In this document: in pieces, positions 9,701 through 16,745 of the stretch
Layout: each line of letters begins with the position of its first letter
Position numbering within the stretch: position 1 is the first letter of the stretch
Assembly: GCF_049445995.1 (NCBI RefSeq)
Contig: NZ_JBMSDZ010000023.1
Coordinates: 1-42,952 of the forward strand
DNA: 42,952 nucleotides
Reading direction: 5' to 3'
Source of the DNA: Dyella_A sp049445995
Lineage (GTDB): Bacteria > Pseudomonadota > Gammaproteobacteria > Xanthomonadales > Rhodanobacteraceae
Translations under genes and position numbers: made by a program
The notes under the pieces: generated by a model
What the model was told of the DNA's origin: nothing
What the model saw: only the letters and a program-made list of their open reading frames with translations
Database searches by the model: none

Positions 9701-11154
9701 GTGGCCTCGGCCTCCAGATCGGCCAGCACCTTGAGCACCGACTCGCGCTCCTCGCGGGTCAGGCCGTAGAGCTTCTGGTAGCGGTGCAGTTCGTCCGGCG
9801 GCAGCGGTTCGGCCGCCAGCGAGGGATCGATCAGGTCCGATTCGAGATAGCTCACGCCCGCGCGCAGCCAGTCGCGGAACGGCGCGCGCGCGCGGTTGAT
9901 GGCGTCGATGTCGGCGTCGCGCAGCAGGCGGTGCGCCTTCAGGTCGACCGCGATCATCTCGCCCGGCGCCAGCCGGCCCTTGGCGACCACCTGCGACGAG
10001 GGCACGTCCCACAGGCCGGCCTCGGAAGCGACGATCAGGTGGTTGTCGGCCGACAGCGCCCAGCGCGCCGGGCGCAGGCCGTTGCGGTCCAGCGTGCAGG
10101 CGGCGTAATGGCCATCGCACATCACCAGCCCGGCCGGACCGTCCCACGGCTCGCTGTGCAGTGCGTAGTACTCGTAGAACGCCGCCAGATCCTCGTCGAT
10201 GCCCTCGCGCGCGGCGAACGCCGGCGGCACCAGCACGCGCATCGCGGCGAGCAGGTCGAGCCCGCCGGCAAGCAGCACTTCCAGCGCATTGTCCAGGCTC
10301 TCCGAATCGGAGCCGGTCTGACGCACCAGCGGACCGAGGTCGGACAGCTCCAGCAGCGGCGAGCGCAGGACCGACTCGCGCGCCTGCATCCAGCGGCGGT
10401 TGGCGCGGATGGTGTTGATCTCGCCGTTGTGCGCCAGCAGGCGGAACGGCTGCGCCAGTCGCCACTGCGGCATGGTGTTGGTGGAGAAACGCTGGTGGAA
10501 CACCACCGCGTCGGCGGCGAGCGCCGGATGCAGCAGGTCCGGATAGACCTCGCGCAGGCGGCCGGGCGCGGCCATCGCCTTGTAGCCGACGACCTCGGCC
10601 GACAGCGTGATCACGTAAAAATGCCCATCCTCGCGCAGCGCGTGCTCGGCGCGGCGACGCGCGCGGAACAGCGCGCGTTCGAATGCGCCCTCGTCCATGC
10701 CGTGCGCGGGCTCGACGAAGATCTGCCGTACCCGCGGCTGCGCCGCCGCGGCCAGTGGTCCGCACGCCTCGGCGTTCACCGCCACCTCGCGCCAGCCGGC
10801 AGGCTCCACGCCCTCTTCGCGCAGGTGGCGCTCCAGTTGCACCGCCGCCGCGTCGCCGCCGGCCGGATCGAGGAACACCACGCCGGCGGCGAAGCGCTCG
10901 CCCAGCGCGATGCCGGCTTCCTTCGCCAGCGCGCGCAGCCACGGCTGCGGCCGGTGCAGCAGCACGCCGCAGCCGTCGCCGCTGATACCGTCGGCGTTGA
11001 CGCCGCCGCGGTGGGAGAGTCTGGCGAGCGCCGCAAACGCGGTGTCCACCACCCAGGCGCTGGCGCGCCCGTCCACCTGCGACACCAGGCCGAAGCCGCA
11101 GCTGTCGTGTTCGAAACTCGCGTCGTACATGCGCGGCGTAACCTGCTGGTGCAA
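6709..11154 (-). CDS. gltB: glutamate synthase (NADPH) large subunit
   Basis: GltB is the catalytic GOGAT subunit. The start chosen is the TTG at 11154, because GGGAGG sits 5 bases before it; this gives 1481 residues, the normal size. Cys19 (HDSCGFGL) is the expected N-terminal nucleophile of the class II amidotransferase after propeptide removal. The FMN-binding synthase domain includes the 3Fe-4S ligands CKYLRICHLNNC. The C-terminal beta-helix (GXGXG) domain carries GGRIIVRPP, IGNTCLYGATDGELFA and YMTGGVVAVLG. It is transcribed from a promoter near 11246-11275 through a leader with two hairpins. GltD lies downstream. Confidence 0.95.
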   Translation of the reverse strand: MHQQVTPRMYDASFEHDSCGFGLVSQVDGRASAWVVDTAFAALARLSHRGGVNADGISGDGCGVLLHRPQPWLRALAKEAGIALGERFAAGVVFLDPAGGDAAAVQLERHLREEGVEPAGWREVAVNAEACGPLAAAAQPRVRQIFVEPAHGMDEGAFERALFRARRRAEHALREDGHFYVITLSAEVVGYKAMAAPGRLREVYPDLLHPALAADAVVFHQRFSTNTMPQWRLAQPFRLLAHNGEINTIRANRRWMQARESVLRSPLLELSDLGPLVRQTGSDSESLDNALEVLLAGGLDLLAAMRVLVPPAFAAREGIDEDLAAFYEYYALHSEPWDGPAGLVMCDGHYAACTLDRNGLRPARWALSADNHLIVASEAGLWDVPSSQVVAKGRLAPGEMIAVDLKAHRLLRDADIDAINRARAPFRDWLRAGVSYLESDLIDPSLAAEPLPPDELHRYQKLYGLTREERESVLKVLADLEAEATGSMGDDTPIAAMSRQVRPLFDRFRQAFAQVTNPPIDPLREKLVMSLVTQLGPEGNVFDFKPENAKQTLINSPVLSQRKLRQLLALPQFAGTPRFDLMYAPEEGLEQALRRLCREVAQSVRDGQVLVFLSDRYPERGKLPIHALLATGAVHAHLIDEGLRCQCNLIVETATPRDPHQFACLIGFGATAIYPWLAYQSLFELGRQGHIDADRAEVGRSYRRGIRKGLLKILSKMGISTIAGYRGAQLFEIVGLAPEVVELCFPGTPSRIGGATFEDLEHDQRLLAAEAWDEALPLRAGGLYKYMHGGEYHMYNPDVIATLQQAVRSGEATDYRAYADHVDHRPPSALRDLLGPQPLGAPVPLDEVEPVEAILKRFDSAGMSLGALSPEAHEALAIAMNRLGARSNSGEGGEDPARYGTEKMSKIKQVASGRFGVTPHYLVNAEVLQIKVAQGAKPGEGGQLPGHKVDATIARLRYAKPGIGLISPPPHHDIYSIEDLAELIHDLKEVNPEALVSVKLVSHAGVGTVAAGVVKAGADLITVSGHDGGTGASPLTSIKYAGTPWELGLAETQQTLRRNELRGRVRLQTDGGLKTGLDVIKAAMLGAESFGFGTGPMVALGCKYLRICHLNNCATGVATQHPVLRKDHFIGLPEMVMNYFRFVAEDVRARLAELGARSIEEIVGRTDLLRQLEGTTPVQHRLDLSPLIDGRGLSASADAACTLARNPMRDPAALASRISADTRDAVLGKHGGRFEYAIANTDRAIGARLSGEVARAHGDHGMDASPITLALTGAAGQSLGAWNAGGVHIDLVGEANDGVGKGMAGGRIIVRPPADSPFASQDASIIGNTCLYGATDGELFAAGRAGERFAVRNSGALAVVEGAGDHCCEYMTGGVVAVLGKVGLNFGAGMTGGFAYVLDLERDFVDCYNHELVDILRISPEGMENYMQHLRQLVTRHVEYTGSAWGRQILRDFRGLQYKFWLVKPKAASLAALADELRSAA

Positions 11155-11183
11155 GGTCGCCTCCCTTGTTCGTTCAATGAAAC

Positions 11184-11223
11184 CGTTGGGGACACCAACG
11201 CCTGCAGCGCACGCGCTGCAGGC
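11184..11223 (-). promoter_or_regulatory. gltB leader: two adjacent hairpins
   Basis: Read on the minus strand, GCCTGCAGCGC (11223-11213) pairs perfectly with GCGCTGCAGGC (11210-11200) over a 2-base loop. It is followed at once by CGTTGG-TGTCC-CCAACG (11200-11184), sharing one base. Both lie between the predicted transcription start (about 11239) and the GGGAGG/TTG start at 11154. They could be an attenuator-like leader or a protein-binding palindrome; no known riboswitch class was recognised. Confidence 0.5.
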
Positions 11224-11245
11224 AATTGACAAGACGTGCAGTCCG

Positions 11246-11275
11246 ACTGTACGCACATTTGATGCGACGCGTCAA
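11246..11275 (-). promoter_or_regulatory. predicted sigma70 promoter of gltB
   Basis: On the minus strand TTGACG (11275-11270) and TACAGT (11251-11246) are separated by 18 bases, giving a start near 11239. The perfect 11-base palindrome CAGTCGGACTG (11250-11240) overlaps the -10 and start site, where a repressor could bind. Confidence 0.5.
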
Positions 11276-11372
11276 AGGCATTTGGGCGTCCAAACGAAAA
11301 ACGCGACAACCGGGCGGCGCAACCGAGGTCGCCGCCTCGCCGCCGCGGCAACGCTCGGTGATAATCGGGACC

Positions 11373-12566
11373 ATGCCCCCACCCGCCCACCTCCGCCTGC
11401 TGCTCCCGCTGTGTCTGGCCAGTCTCGTCATGCTCCTCGCCGCGCCGCCCGCCCAGGCCCGGCGCGGCGGCCAGAGCGCCGCCGAGAAAACCCGTGCCGA
11501 GCACAGGCTGGACGACGTGCGCAGCCGCATGGAGGCGCTGGCCAGGGCGCAGGAAGCCACCGCCAGCGAACGCGACCGCGTGAATGCCGAGCTGGCCAGG
11601 CGCGCCCGTGCGCTCGCCAGTGCCGCCAGCGCCGTACGTGCCACCGAGGCGCAGATCGCCGCCAGCCAGCACGACCTGGAACAGTTGCAGCAGCAACGAT
11701 CAGCACTGCAGACGAAGCTGGACCGACAGAAGGCCGCCATCGCCGACCTGCTGCGCGCCACCTACGCGCTCGGCCAGGGTTCGGACCTGCGCCTGCTGCT
11801 GGGCGACGAGGACGTGGCGCGCATCGCCCGCGCACTGGCCTATTCGAAATACTTCCAGCGCGACCGCCTGCAGCGCGTGCAACAGCTGATGGGCGACCTC
11901 ACCAAATTGCAGGACGTGGAGAACGCCATCACCGCCGAGCAGCAGGCGCTGCAGGCCACCCGGGCACGACAGGTCGAACAGGCGAAGGCGCTGGCGGCGC
12001 GGCGTTCCGAACAGCAGAAGCTGGCCGAGCAGATCGATGCCACCTACCGGAACGAGGCCGCGCGGCTGGCCGCCCTCAGGCGCGACGAGGCCGCACTCAC
12101 GTCGCTGGTGAGCAGGCTGCAGGCGGTGATCGACCAGGCGGCCCGCGCGGCCGCACGCACGCACGGCGGCCGCGCGGCCCCCAGCGGCGGCAAGGCCCCG
12201 ATGCTGGCCAACATCCGCGGCAACCTGCCGTGGCCGACCTCCGGCGCGGTGCACAGCTACGGCAACGGCGTGCTGATCAAGGCGCCGGGCGGCAGCGAAG
12301 TGCATGCGGTGGCGAAAGGCCGGGTGGTGTTCGCCAACTTCCTGCGCGGCTACGGCATGCTGGTGATCCTCGACCACGGCGGCGGCTGGATGAGCATGTA
12401 CGGCAACAACGAGGCGCTGCTGCACCGGGTCGGCGACACGGTCGAGGCGGGCGAGCCGGTGGGCACCGCGATGGCGCCCACCGGGGTCAACACCGGCGCC
12501 TACTTCGAGCTGCGCCACGGCAACAAGCCGGTGGACCCGCGCAGCTGGCTGGCCAGCCATCGTTGA
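11373..12566 (+). CDS. envC: EnvC-type murein hydrolase activator (degenerate LytM/M23)
   Basis: The 397-residue exported protein starts with a signal peptide (residues about 1-30, ending PPAQA). Residues about 35-235 form a long coiled coil rich in A, R, Q and E. The C-terminal LytM domain (about 290-395) has the family fold (YGNGVLIKAPGGSEVHAV; GYGMLVILDHGGGW) but lacks the catalytic zinc ligands. The HxxxD motif is absent, the LYAH His is Asn (MYGNNEALL), and HLHFE reads AYFELRHG. Such loss is typical of EnvC, which activates amidases during cell separation rather than cutting peptidoglycan itself. A ctp protease gene follows in the same direction, a frequent envC-ctp pairing. Confidence 0.85.
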   Translation: MPPPAHLRLLLPLCLASLVMLLAAPPAQARRGGQSAAEKTRAEHRLDDVRSRMEALARAQEATASERDRVNAELARRARALASAASAVRATEAQIAASQHDLEQLQQQRSALQTKLDRQKAAIADLLRATYALGQGSDLRLLLGDEDVARIARALAYSKYFQRDRLQRVQQLMGDLTKLQDVENAITAEQQALQATRARQVEQAKALAARRSEQQKLAEQIDATYRNEAARLAALRRDEAALTSLVSRLQAVIDQAARAAARTHGGRAAPSGGKAPMLANIRGNLPWPTSGAVHSYGNGVLIKAPGGSEVHAVAKGRVVFANFLRGYGMLVILDHGGGWMSMYGNNEALLHRVGDTVEAGEPVGTAMAPTGVNTGAYFELRHGNKPVDPRSWLASHR

Positions 12567-12590
12567 CGCCACCCGTGCGGCAACGCAGGC

Positions 12591-12755
12591 TAGGAGCGTG
12601 GGCCGTAGAAATCTTTGGGCTGCGATTGTGCTCTCATCCATAGGCTGCGCCTCTCGTCGGGCTTACATAGTGTGACTATGCGCACCCTCCGATAGACGCA
12701 TCCTATGGCGATAGCCCAATCTCGCTACCCAAAGTTTCTACGGTCCACGCTCCTA
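12591..12755. repeat. 165-bp miniature inverted-repeat element
   Basis: The outer arms TAGGAGCGTGG... at 12591-12619 and its inverted copy at 12728-12755 match over about 28 bases with two differences and a one-base gap. Inside are a second inverted pair (CCATAGGCTGCG and CGCATCCTATGG, one mismatch) and the hairpin CATAGT-GTG-ACTATG. The nested symmetry would fold into one long structured RNA. No transposase is present, and I see no clear target-site duplication. It lies between envC and ctp and covers most of that gap. Confidence 0.7.
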
Positions 12756-12850
12756 GTGCGGTGTTGCACGCTCGCGGGAGGCGGGAATTACCGCCGCTGC
12801 CGGCGGTCCAAGCCCCCACGCGCCCCGCCTCGATCGTCCGGAGTTTCCCC

Positions 12851-14194
12851 ATGCGTCGTTCCCCCGCCTGCGGCCTGATCGCCCTCCTGCTGGCCGTGCC
12901 GCTGGCCCGTGGCCAGGACCTGCCCGCCGCACCGTCGAGCGCCGCCGCGGCACCGGCCGCCACGGGCCCGGTCGCCGGCACGCCCGATCCGGTGGACCTG
13001 AAGGACATCCGCAATTTCAGCCGCGTGTTCGAGGTGGTGCGCCAGGCCTATGTGGAGAAGGTCGACAACAAGACGCTGATGAAGGCCGCCATCAGCGGCA
13101 TGCTGGCCGGACTCGATCCGCACAGCGAATACCTGGACAAGGACGGCCTGGCCGCACTCACCGAGGACACCACCGGTGCCTACAGCGGCCTGGGCATCGA
13201 GGTGATCGAGCAGGACGGCCAGCTGCGCATCGTCTCGCCGATCGACGACACGCCGGCCGCGCGCGCGGGCATCAAGGCCGGCGACACCATCGTCAGGATC
13301 GACGGCAAGCCGGTGACCGCGGAGAACATCGACGCGATGTTCAAGGACCTGCGCGGCGAACCCGGCAGCAAGATCACCCTCACCATCGTGCACGATAAGA
13401 GCGACCAGCTGATCGACCTGCCGCTGGTGCGCGAGAAGATTTCCGTCACCAGCGTGCGCACGCGGGAAATCGAGCCCGGCTACGCGTACATCCGCATCAG
13501 CCAGTTCCAGGAAAACACCGCGCCGGACCTGGAGAAGAAGCTCGGCGCGCTGATCGCCAGATACGGCCAGCCCAAGGGCGCGGTGCTCGACCTGCGCTCC
13601 AATCCCGGCGGCCTGCTCACTGCCGCCGTGGCGGTGAGCGACGACCTGCTCGACGCCGGCACCATCGTCACCACGCGCGGCCGGCTGGCCGACGCCAACA
13701 TGAGCTTCAGCGCGCATCCGGGCGACCTGCTCAACGGCGCGCCGCTGGTGGTGCTGGTGGACAACGGCACCGCGTCGGCGGCGGAAATCGTTTCCGGTGC
13801 GCTGAAGGACAACCATCGCGCCCTGATCATCGGCAGGCGCACCTTCGGCAAGGGCGTGGTGCAGACCGTGCTGCCGCTGGACGCCGACCACGCGGTGAAG
13901 ATCACCACCGCGCGCTACTACACGCCCAGCGGCACCTCGATCCAGGCCGAGGGCATCAAGCCCGACATCGCGCTGGCCGACCTCACCGTGAACAGGGCCG
14001 ACAGCGGCCCGCAGCTGATCACCTCCGAGGCCGACCTCAGCCACCATCTCGCCAACGAGGACGGCAGCGCGCCGAAGGACATCAACAACGACGGCAGCGC
14101 CGAGAACGCCAGGCTCGCCACCCAGGACTACGCGCTGTCGCAGGCGCTCAACGTGCTCAAGGGGCTGGCGCTGAACCATCGGGCAGCGCATTGA
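12851..14194 (+). CDS. C-terminal processing peptidase (S41 family)
   Basis: This periplasmic serine protease of 447 residues has a signal peptide (residues 1-21), a PDZ domain (about 105-190: YSGLGIEVIE, GIKAGDTIVRIDGKPV) and an S41 catalytic core. Catalytic Ser309 lies in NGTASAAEIVSG and Lys334 in RTFGKGVVQT. The LDLRSNPGGLL block (246-256) is typical. The start at 12851 gives a clean signal peptide. CtpA/Prc-type enzymes trim the C-termini of envelope proteins. It follows the EnvC-like gene and is followed by a REP array. Confidence 0.93.
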   Translation: MRRSPACGLIALLLAVPLARGQDLPAAPSSAAAAPAATGPVAGTPDPVDLKDIRNFSRVFEVVRQAYVEKVDNKTLMKAAISGMLAGLDPHSEYLDKDGLAALTEDTTGAYSGLGIEVIEQDGQLRIVSPIDDTPAARAGIKAGDTIVRIDGKPVTAENIDAMFKDLRGEPGSKITLTIVHDKSDQLIDLPLVREKISVTSVRTREIEPGYAYIRISQFQENTAPDLEKKLGALIARYGQPKGAVLDLRSNPGGLLTAAVAVSDDLLDAGTIVTTRGRLADANMSFSAHPGDLLNGAPLVVLVDNGTASAAEIVSGALKDNHRALIIGRRTFGKGVVQTVLPLDADHAVKITTARYYTPSGTSIQAEGIKPDIALADLTVNRADSGPQLITSEADLSHHLANEDGSAPKDINNDGSAENARLATQDYALSQALNVLKGLALNHRAAH

Positions 14195-14207
14195 ACCCGC
14201 ATTGTCG

Positions 14208-14445
14208 GTAGGAGCCCACCCTGTGGGCGACCGATGCGGCAACGGAGCCCGAGGCCTTTCGCGCACAGGGTGCGCTCCTACACGCCCCGGTAGGAGCCCA
14301 CCCTGTGGGCGATCGATGCGGCAATGAAGCCCGAGGCCTTTCGCGCACAGGGTGCGCTCCTACACGCCCCGGTAGGAGCCCACCCTGTGGGCGATCGATG
14401 CGGCAATGAAGCCCGAGGCCTTTCGCGCACAGGGTGCGCTCCTAC
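14208..14445. repeat. three tandem 74-bp GTAG/CTAC REP elements
   Basis: Three copies lie at 14208-14281, 14290-14363 and 14372-14445, an 82-bp period with an 8-base linker. Each copy begins GTAGGAGC and ends GCTCCTAC. Each has two half-site hairpins, GCCCAC-CCT-GTGGGC and GCGCAC-AGG-GTGCGC. The third copy runs into tatC and supplies its TAG stop codon. A fourth copy of the same length is at 32681-32754. Confidence 0.85.
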
Positions 14446-15200
14446 ACGCCCGGGGGCTTGAGCAGCCACGCCACCGCCAGCACGCCCAGCTCGTAGAGCA
14501 GGCACATCGGCACCGCCAGCATGATCATCGAGGTGATGTCCGGCGGAGTGATGAAGGCGGCGATGGTGAAGGCACCGACGATGGCGTAGCGCCGCCCGCT
14601 GCGCAGCTTCTGCAGGTTCACCACGCCGACCGCGGCGAGGATCACCACCGCCACCGGCACCTCGAAGCACAGGCCGAAGGCGAAGAACATCAGCATCACG
14701 AAATCGAGGTAGTGGGTGATGTCGGTCATCATCTCCACCCCCTCCGGGGTCACCGCGGCAAGGAAACGGAACGCCGCCGGCAGCACCAGGAAATAGGCGA
14801 ACGCGCAGCCGGCATAGAACAGCAACAGCGAGGCGGCCAGCAGCGGCCGGGCCAGGCGCTTCTCGTGCCTGTACAGGCCAGGGCTGACGAACGCCCACAG
14901 CTGGTACAGGATCATCGGCATCGAGATGAACAGCGCCACGTAGAACGCCAGCTTCAGCGGCGTCACGAACGGGCTGGCCACCTCGGTGGCGATCAGGTGC
15001 GCGCCCTGCGGCAGACGCGCCACCAGCGGCGCGGCCAGTTCGGTGTACAGGCGGTTGGCCATCGGCACCAGCGCCAGCAGCACCAGCAGCACGGTGACGC
15101 TGGCACGCACGATGCGGCTGCGCAGTTCCAGCAGGTGCGAGAACAGGCCCTGTTCGGCGTCGCCGGAATCGTCAGGCCTGGCCACGCGGCACCTCGTCAT
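14442..15200 (-). CDS. tatC: Sec-independent translocase TatC
   Basis: TatC is the six-helix receptor that binds twin-arginine signal peptides with TatB. Its N-terminal segment AEQGLFSHLLELRSRIVRA and the cytoplasmic loop YQLWAFVSPGLYRHEKR, with its essential Glu, are typical. Further hydrophobic helices end ITSMIMLAVPMCLLYELGVLAVAWLL. The first ATG (15200) overlaps tatB by 29 bases. A GTG at 15185 has GAGG seven bases before it and may be the true start. The last codons (KPPGV, TAG) run into REP copy 3. It is the third gene of tatABC. Confidence 0.93.
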   Translation of the reverse strand: MTRCRVARPDDSGDAEQGLFSHLLELRSRIVRASVTVLLVLLALVPMANRLYTELAAPLVARLPQGAHLIATEVASPFVTPLKLAFYVALFISMPMILYQLWAFVSPGLYRHEKRLARPLLAASLLLFYAGCAFAYFLVLPAAFRFLAAVTPEGVEMMTDITHYLDFVMLMFFAFGLCFEVPVAVVILAAVGVVNLQKLRSGRRYAIVGAFTIAAFITPPDITSMIMLAVPMCLLYELGVLAVAWLLKPPGV

Positions 15201-15618
15201 GGAGCGGCGCCGGGGCCGGAGCGTCGGCCGTGGGGCCGGTCATCAGGGTTTCACCGGGTTTGGCCGACGCACCGTCGACATCGACCGCGGGCGGCGCCGC
15301 GGGTTTGCCGGCCAGCTCGGCGACTTCGGCTTCGGCGGCCGACCGCGCCTTGCGCGCGGTCTCGCCGATCTGCGCCTGCACCTGGTCGAGCTTGGCCTGC
15401 GCCGCCTCGGCCTGCGCCGCGGCCTCGCGCGCGGCCTTGCGGATCTCTTCCACCTGCAGTTCGCGTTCCACCTCCGCGCGCACGCTGTCCCAGCCGGAGC
15501 GCAGGCGGCGCAGCAGGGTGCCGGCGGTGCGTGCCGCCACGGGCAGCTTCTCCGGTCCCAGCACGATCAACGCGATGACGGCAAGCAGCAGCAGCTTGCC
15601 GAAGCTGATCTCGATCAT
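15172..15618 (-). CDS. tatB: Sec-independent translocase TatB
   Basis: TatB forms the Tat receptor with TatC. The 148-residue protein has one N-terminal membrane helix (FGKLLLLAVIALIVLGPEKLP) with the hallmark GPEKLP turn. An amphipathic helix and a long Ala/Glu/Gln-rich helical stretch (about 50-105) follow, and then a Pro/Ala-rich tail. It starts 21 bases after tatA stops and overlaps tatC. Confidence 0.93.
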   Translation of the reverse strand: MIEISFGKLLLLAVIALIVLGPEKLPVAARTAGTLLRRLRSGWDSVRAEVERELQVEEIRKAAREAAAQAEAAQAKLDQVQAQIGETARKARSAAEAEVAELAGKPAAPPAVDVDGASAKPGETLMTGPTADAPAPAPLHDEVPRGQA

Positions 15619-15639
15619 GGCCGCACGCCGTCGACGTGC

Positions 15640-15879
15640 CTACTTGGCGTCGCTGGAGTCGCGCTGACTCTGCGTGGCGCTGTCGGCGGCCCTGGGCGGG
15701 TCGGCTTGCAGGCGCTCTTCGGCCTGCTTGCGCTTGGCCGCGTCCTCTTCATCGCCGCTGAGGCCCTTCTTGAAATCGCGCATCGCCCCGCCGAGGTCGG
15801 CGCCGATGTTGCGCAGCTTGCCGGTGCCGAAAATCACCACGACCACGATAAGCAGGATGATGAGATGCCAGATGCTCAT
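15640..15879 (-). CDS. tatA: Sec-independent translocase TatA
   Basis: TatA oligomers form the protein-conducting pore. The ATG at 15879 is preceded by GAGGACATC. The 79-residue product has one membrane helix (WHLIILLIVVVVIFGTGKL) with the FGxxKL hinge, then the amphipathic helix LRNIGADLGGAMRDFKKG and a charged tail. It is the first gene of tatABC. Confidence 0.93.
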   Translation of the reverse strand: MSIWHLIILLIVVVVIFGTGKLRNIGADLGGAMRDFKKGLSGDEEDAAKRKQAEERLQADPPRAADSATQSQRDSSDAK

Positions 15880-15905
15880 GATGTCCTCGAATGCCAAGCG
15901 GGGTG

Positions 15906-15940
15906 GGAGGGCGCGCCGCACCTGTCGCGGCGCGCCCTCC
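15906..15940. terminator. 14-bp GC-rich hairpin between the SYLF gene and tatA
   Basis: GGAGGGCGCGCCGC (15906-15919) pairs perfectly with GCGGCGCGCCCTCC (15927-15940) over a 7-base loop. It sits 3 bases past the SYLF gene stop on the minus strand and before tatA. There is no T-run, so it may act as a pause or mRNA-stabilising hairpin rather than a classic terminator. Confidence 0.5.
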
Positions 15941-15943
15941 GGA

Positions 15944-16633
15944 TCAGCGCGAAGTGTACTCCTCCAGCCGATCGCGGAAATCGACCACCTGGCTCGGCAC
16001 GTTGCTCACGCCGCCCTCGAAGATGCGCCGCGGCGTGATGCCGGCACCGTAGACAGCGGCGTTGGCGTCGTAGTCGATGCGCAGCGCCGAGCCGTCCAGC
16101 GCCACGCCGGCAAACAGACCGCGCGAGCGCGAGTAGGAGTAGATCTCCGCTTTCATCTGGCTGTCGGTCGCCGCGCTGGCGGTGCGGCCCACCGGGCCGG
16201 CCGCGGCCGAGGCGTCGGCGCCCAGGGTGAACTTGCCGTTGACGATCGAATCCACCCCGCGCCGGGTGCGGAACACCAGCACCACGTCGGTGGACGACAC
16301 GCCGATCTGGAAGCCCACGCTGCCACCGGTCATGGTGATGAAGCTGGGGTTGGACCAGGTACCGTCCGGGCTCTTCACCGAGATCAGCCCCTCGCCGCGG
16401 CGGCCGCCGAAGATGAAGCCGGCCTTGACCATGTCCGGAATCACCGCGATCGCCTTGGCGTCGCGCAGCAGGTCCTGCGGGATCGCCTTGTCCGGCGCCT
16501 GCATGATCTCGTTCAGCACGCGCACCGCGTTCTGGGCCCGCACCAGCGGCGGATCCTCGGCGTGGGCGGCCATCGCCGGCAGCAGCAGAATCAACCCAAG
16601 CAGCGACCATCGACGCAGGGATGCTTTGAACAT
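15944..16633 (-). CDS. exported SYLF (Ysc84) domain lipid-binding protein
   Basis: From the ATG at 16633 the 229-residue product has a signal peptide (LRRWSLLGLILLLPAMAAHA). The mature part is a SYLF domain: LRDAKAIAVIPDMVKAGFIFGGRRGEGLI, SVGFQIGVSSTDVVLVF, FTLGADASAAAGPVGR and KAEIYSYSRSRGLFAGVALDGSAL. SYLF domains bind phospholipids. Bacterial members are periplasmic or outer-membrane associated and poorly understood. It is divergent from hemH (112 bp apart) and precedes tatABC. Confidence 0.85.
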   Translation of the reverse strand: MFKASLRRWSLLGLILLLPAMAAHAEDPPLVRAQNAVRVLNEIMQAPDKAIPQDLLRDAKAIAVIPDMVKAGFIFGGRRGEGLISVKSPDGTWSNPSFITMTGGSVGFQIGVSSTDVVLVFRTRRGVDSIVNGKFTLGADASAAAGPVGRTASAATDSQMKAEIYSYSRSRGLFAGVALDGSALRIDYDANAAVYGAGITPRRIFEGGVSNVPSQVVDFRDRLEEYTSR

Positions 16634-16745
16634 GGCGGGCTCCGAAATCCAAGGGGAAGGGGATCGTGCGGCATCGCGTGCGAGCAGGCCGGCGCGGCGG
16701 CCTGTGGCAGACTGGGCGGCCCTGTCACGACCGCCGCCGACGCCC

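Noticed and set aside
6619..11229. A 1536-codon open frame on the plus strand opposite gltB
   Set aside because: It is the complement of a GC-rich gene; the translation is Arg/Gln/His/Ala-rich with no domain, while the minus strand reads as complete GltB.
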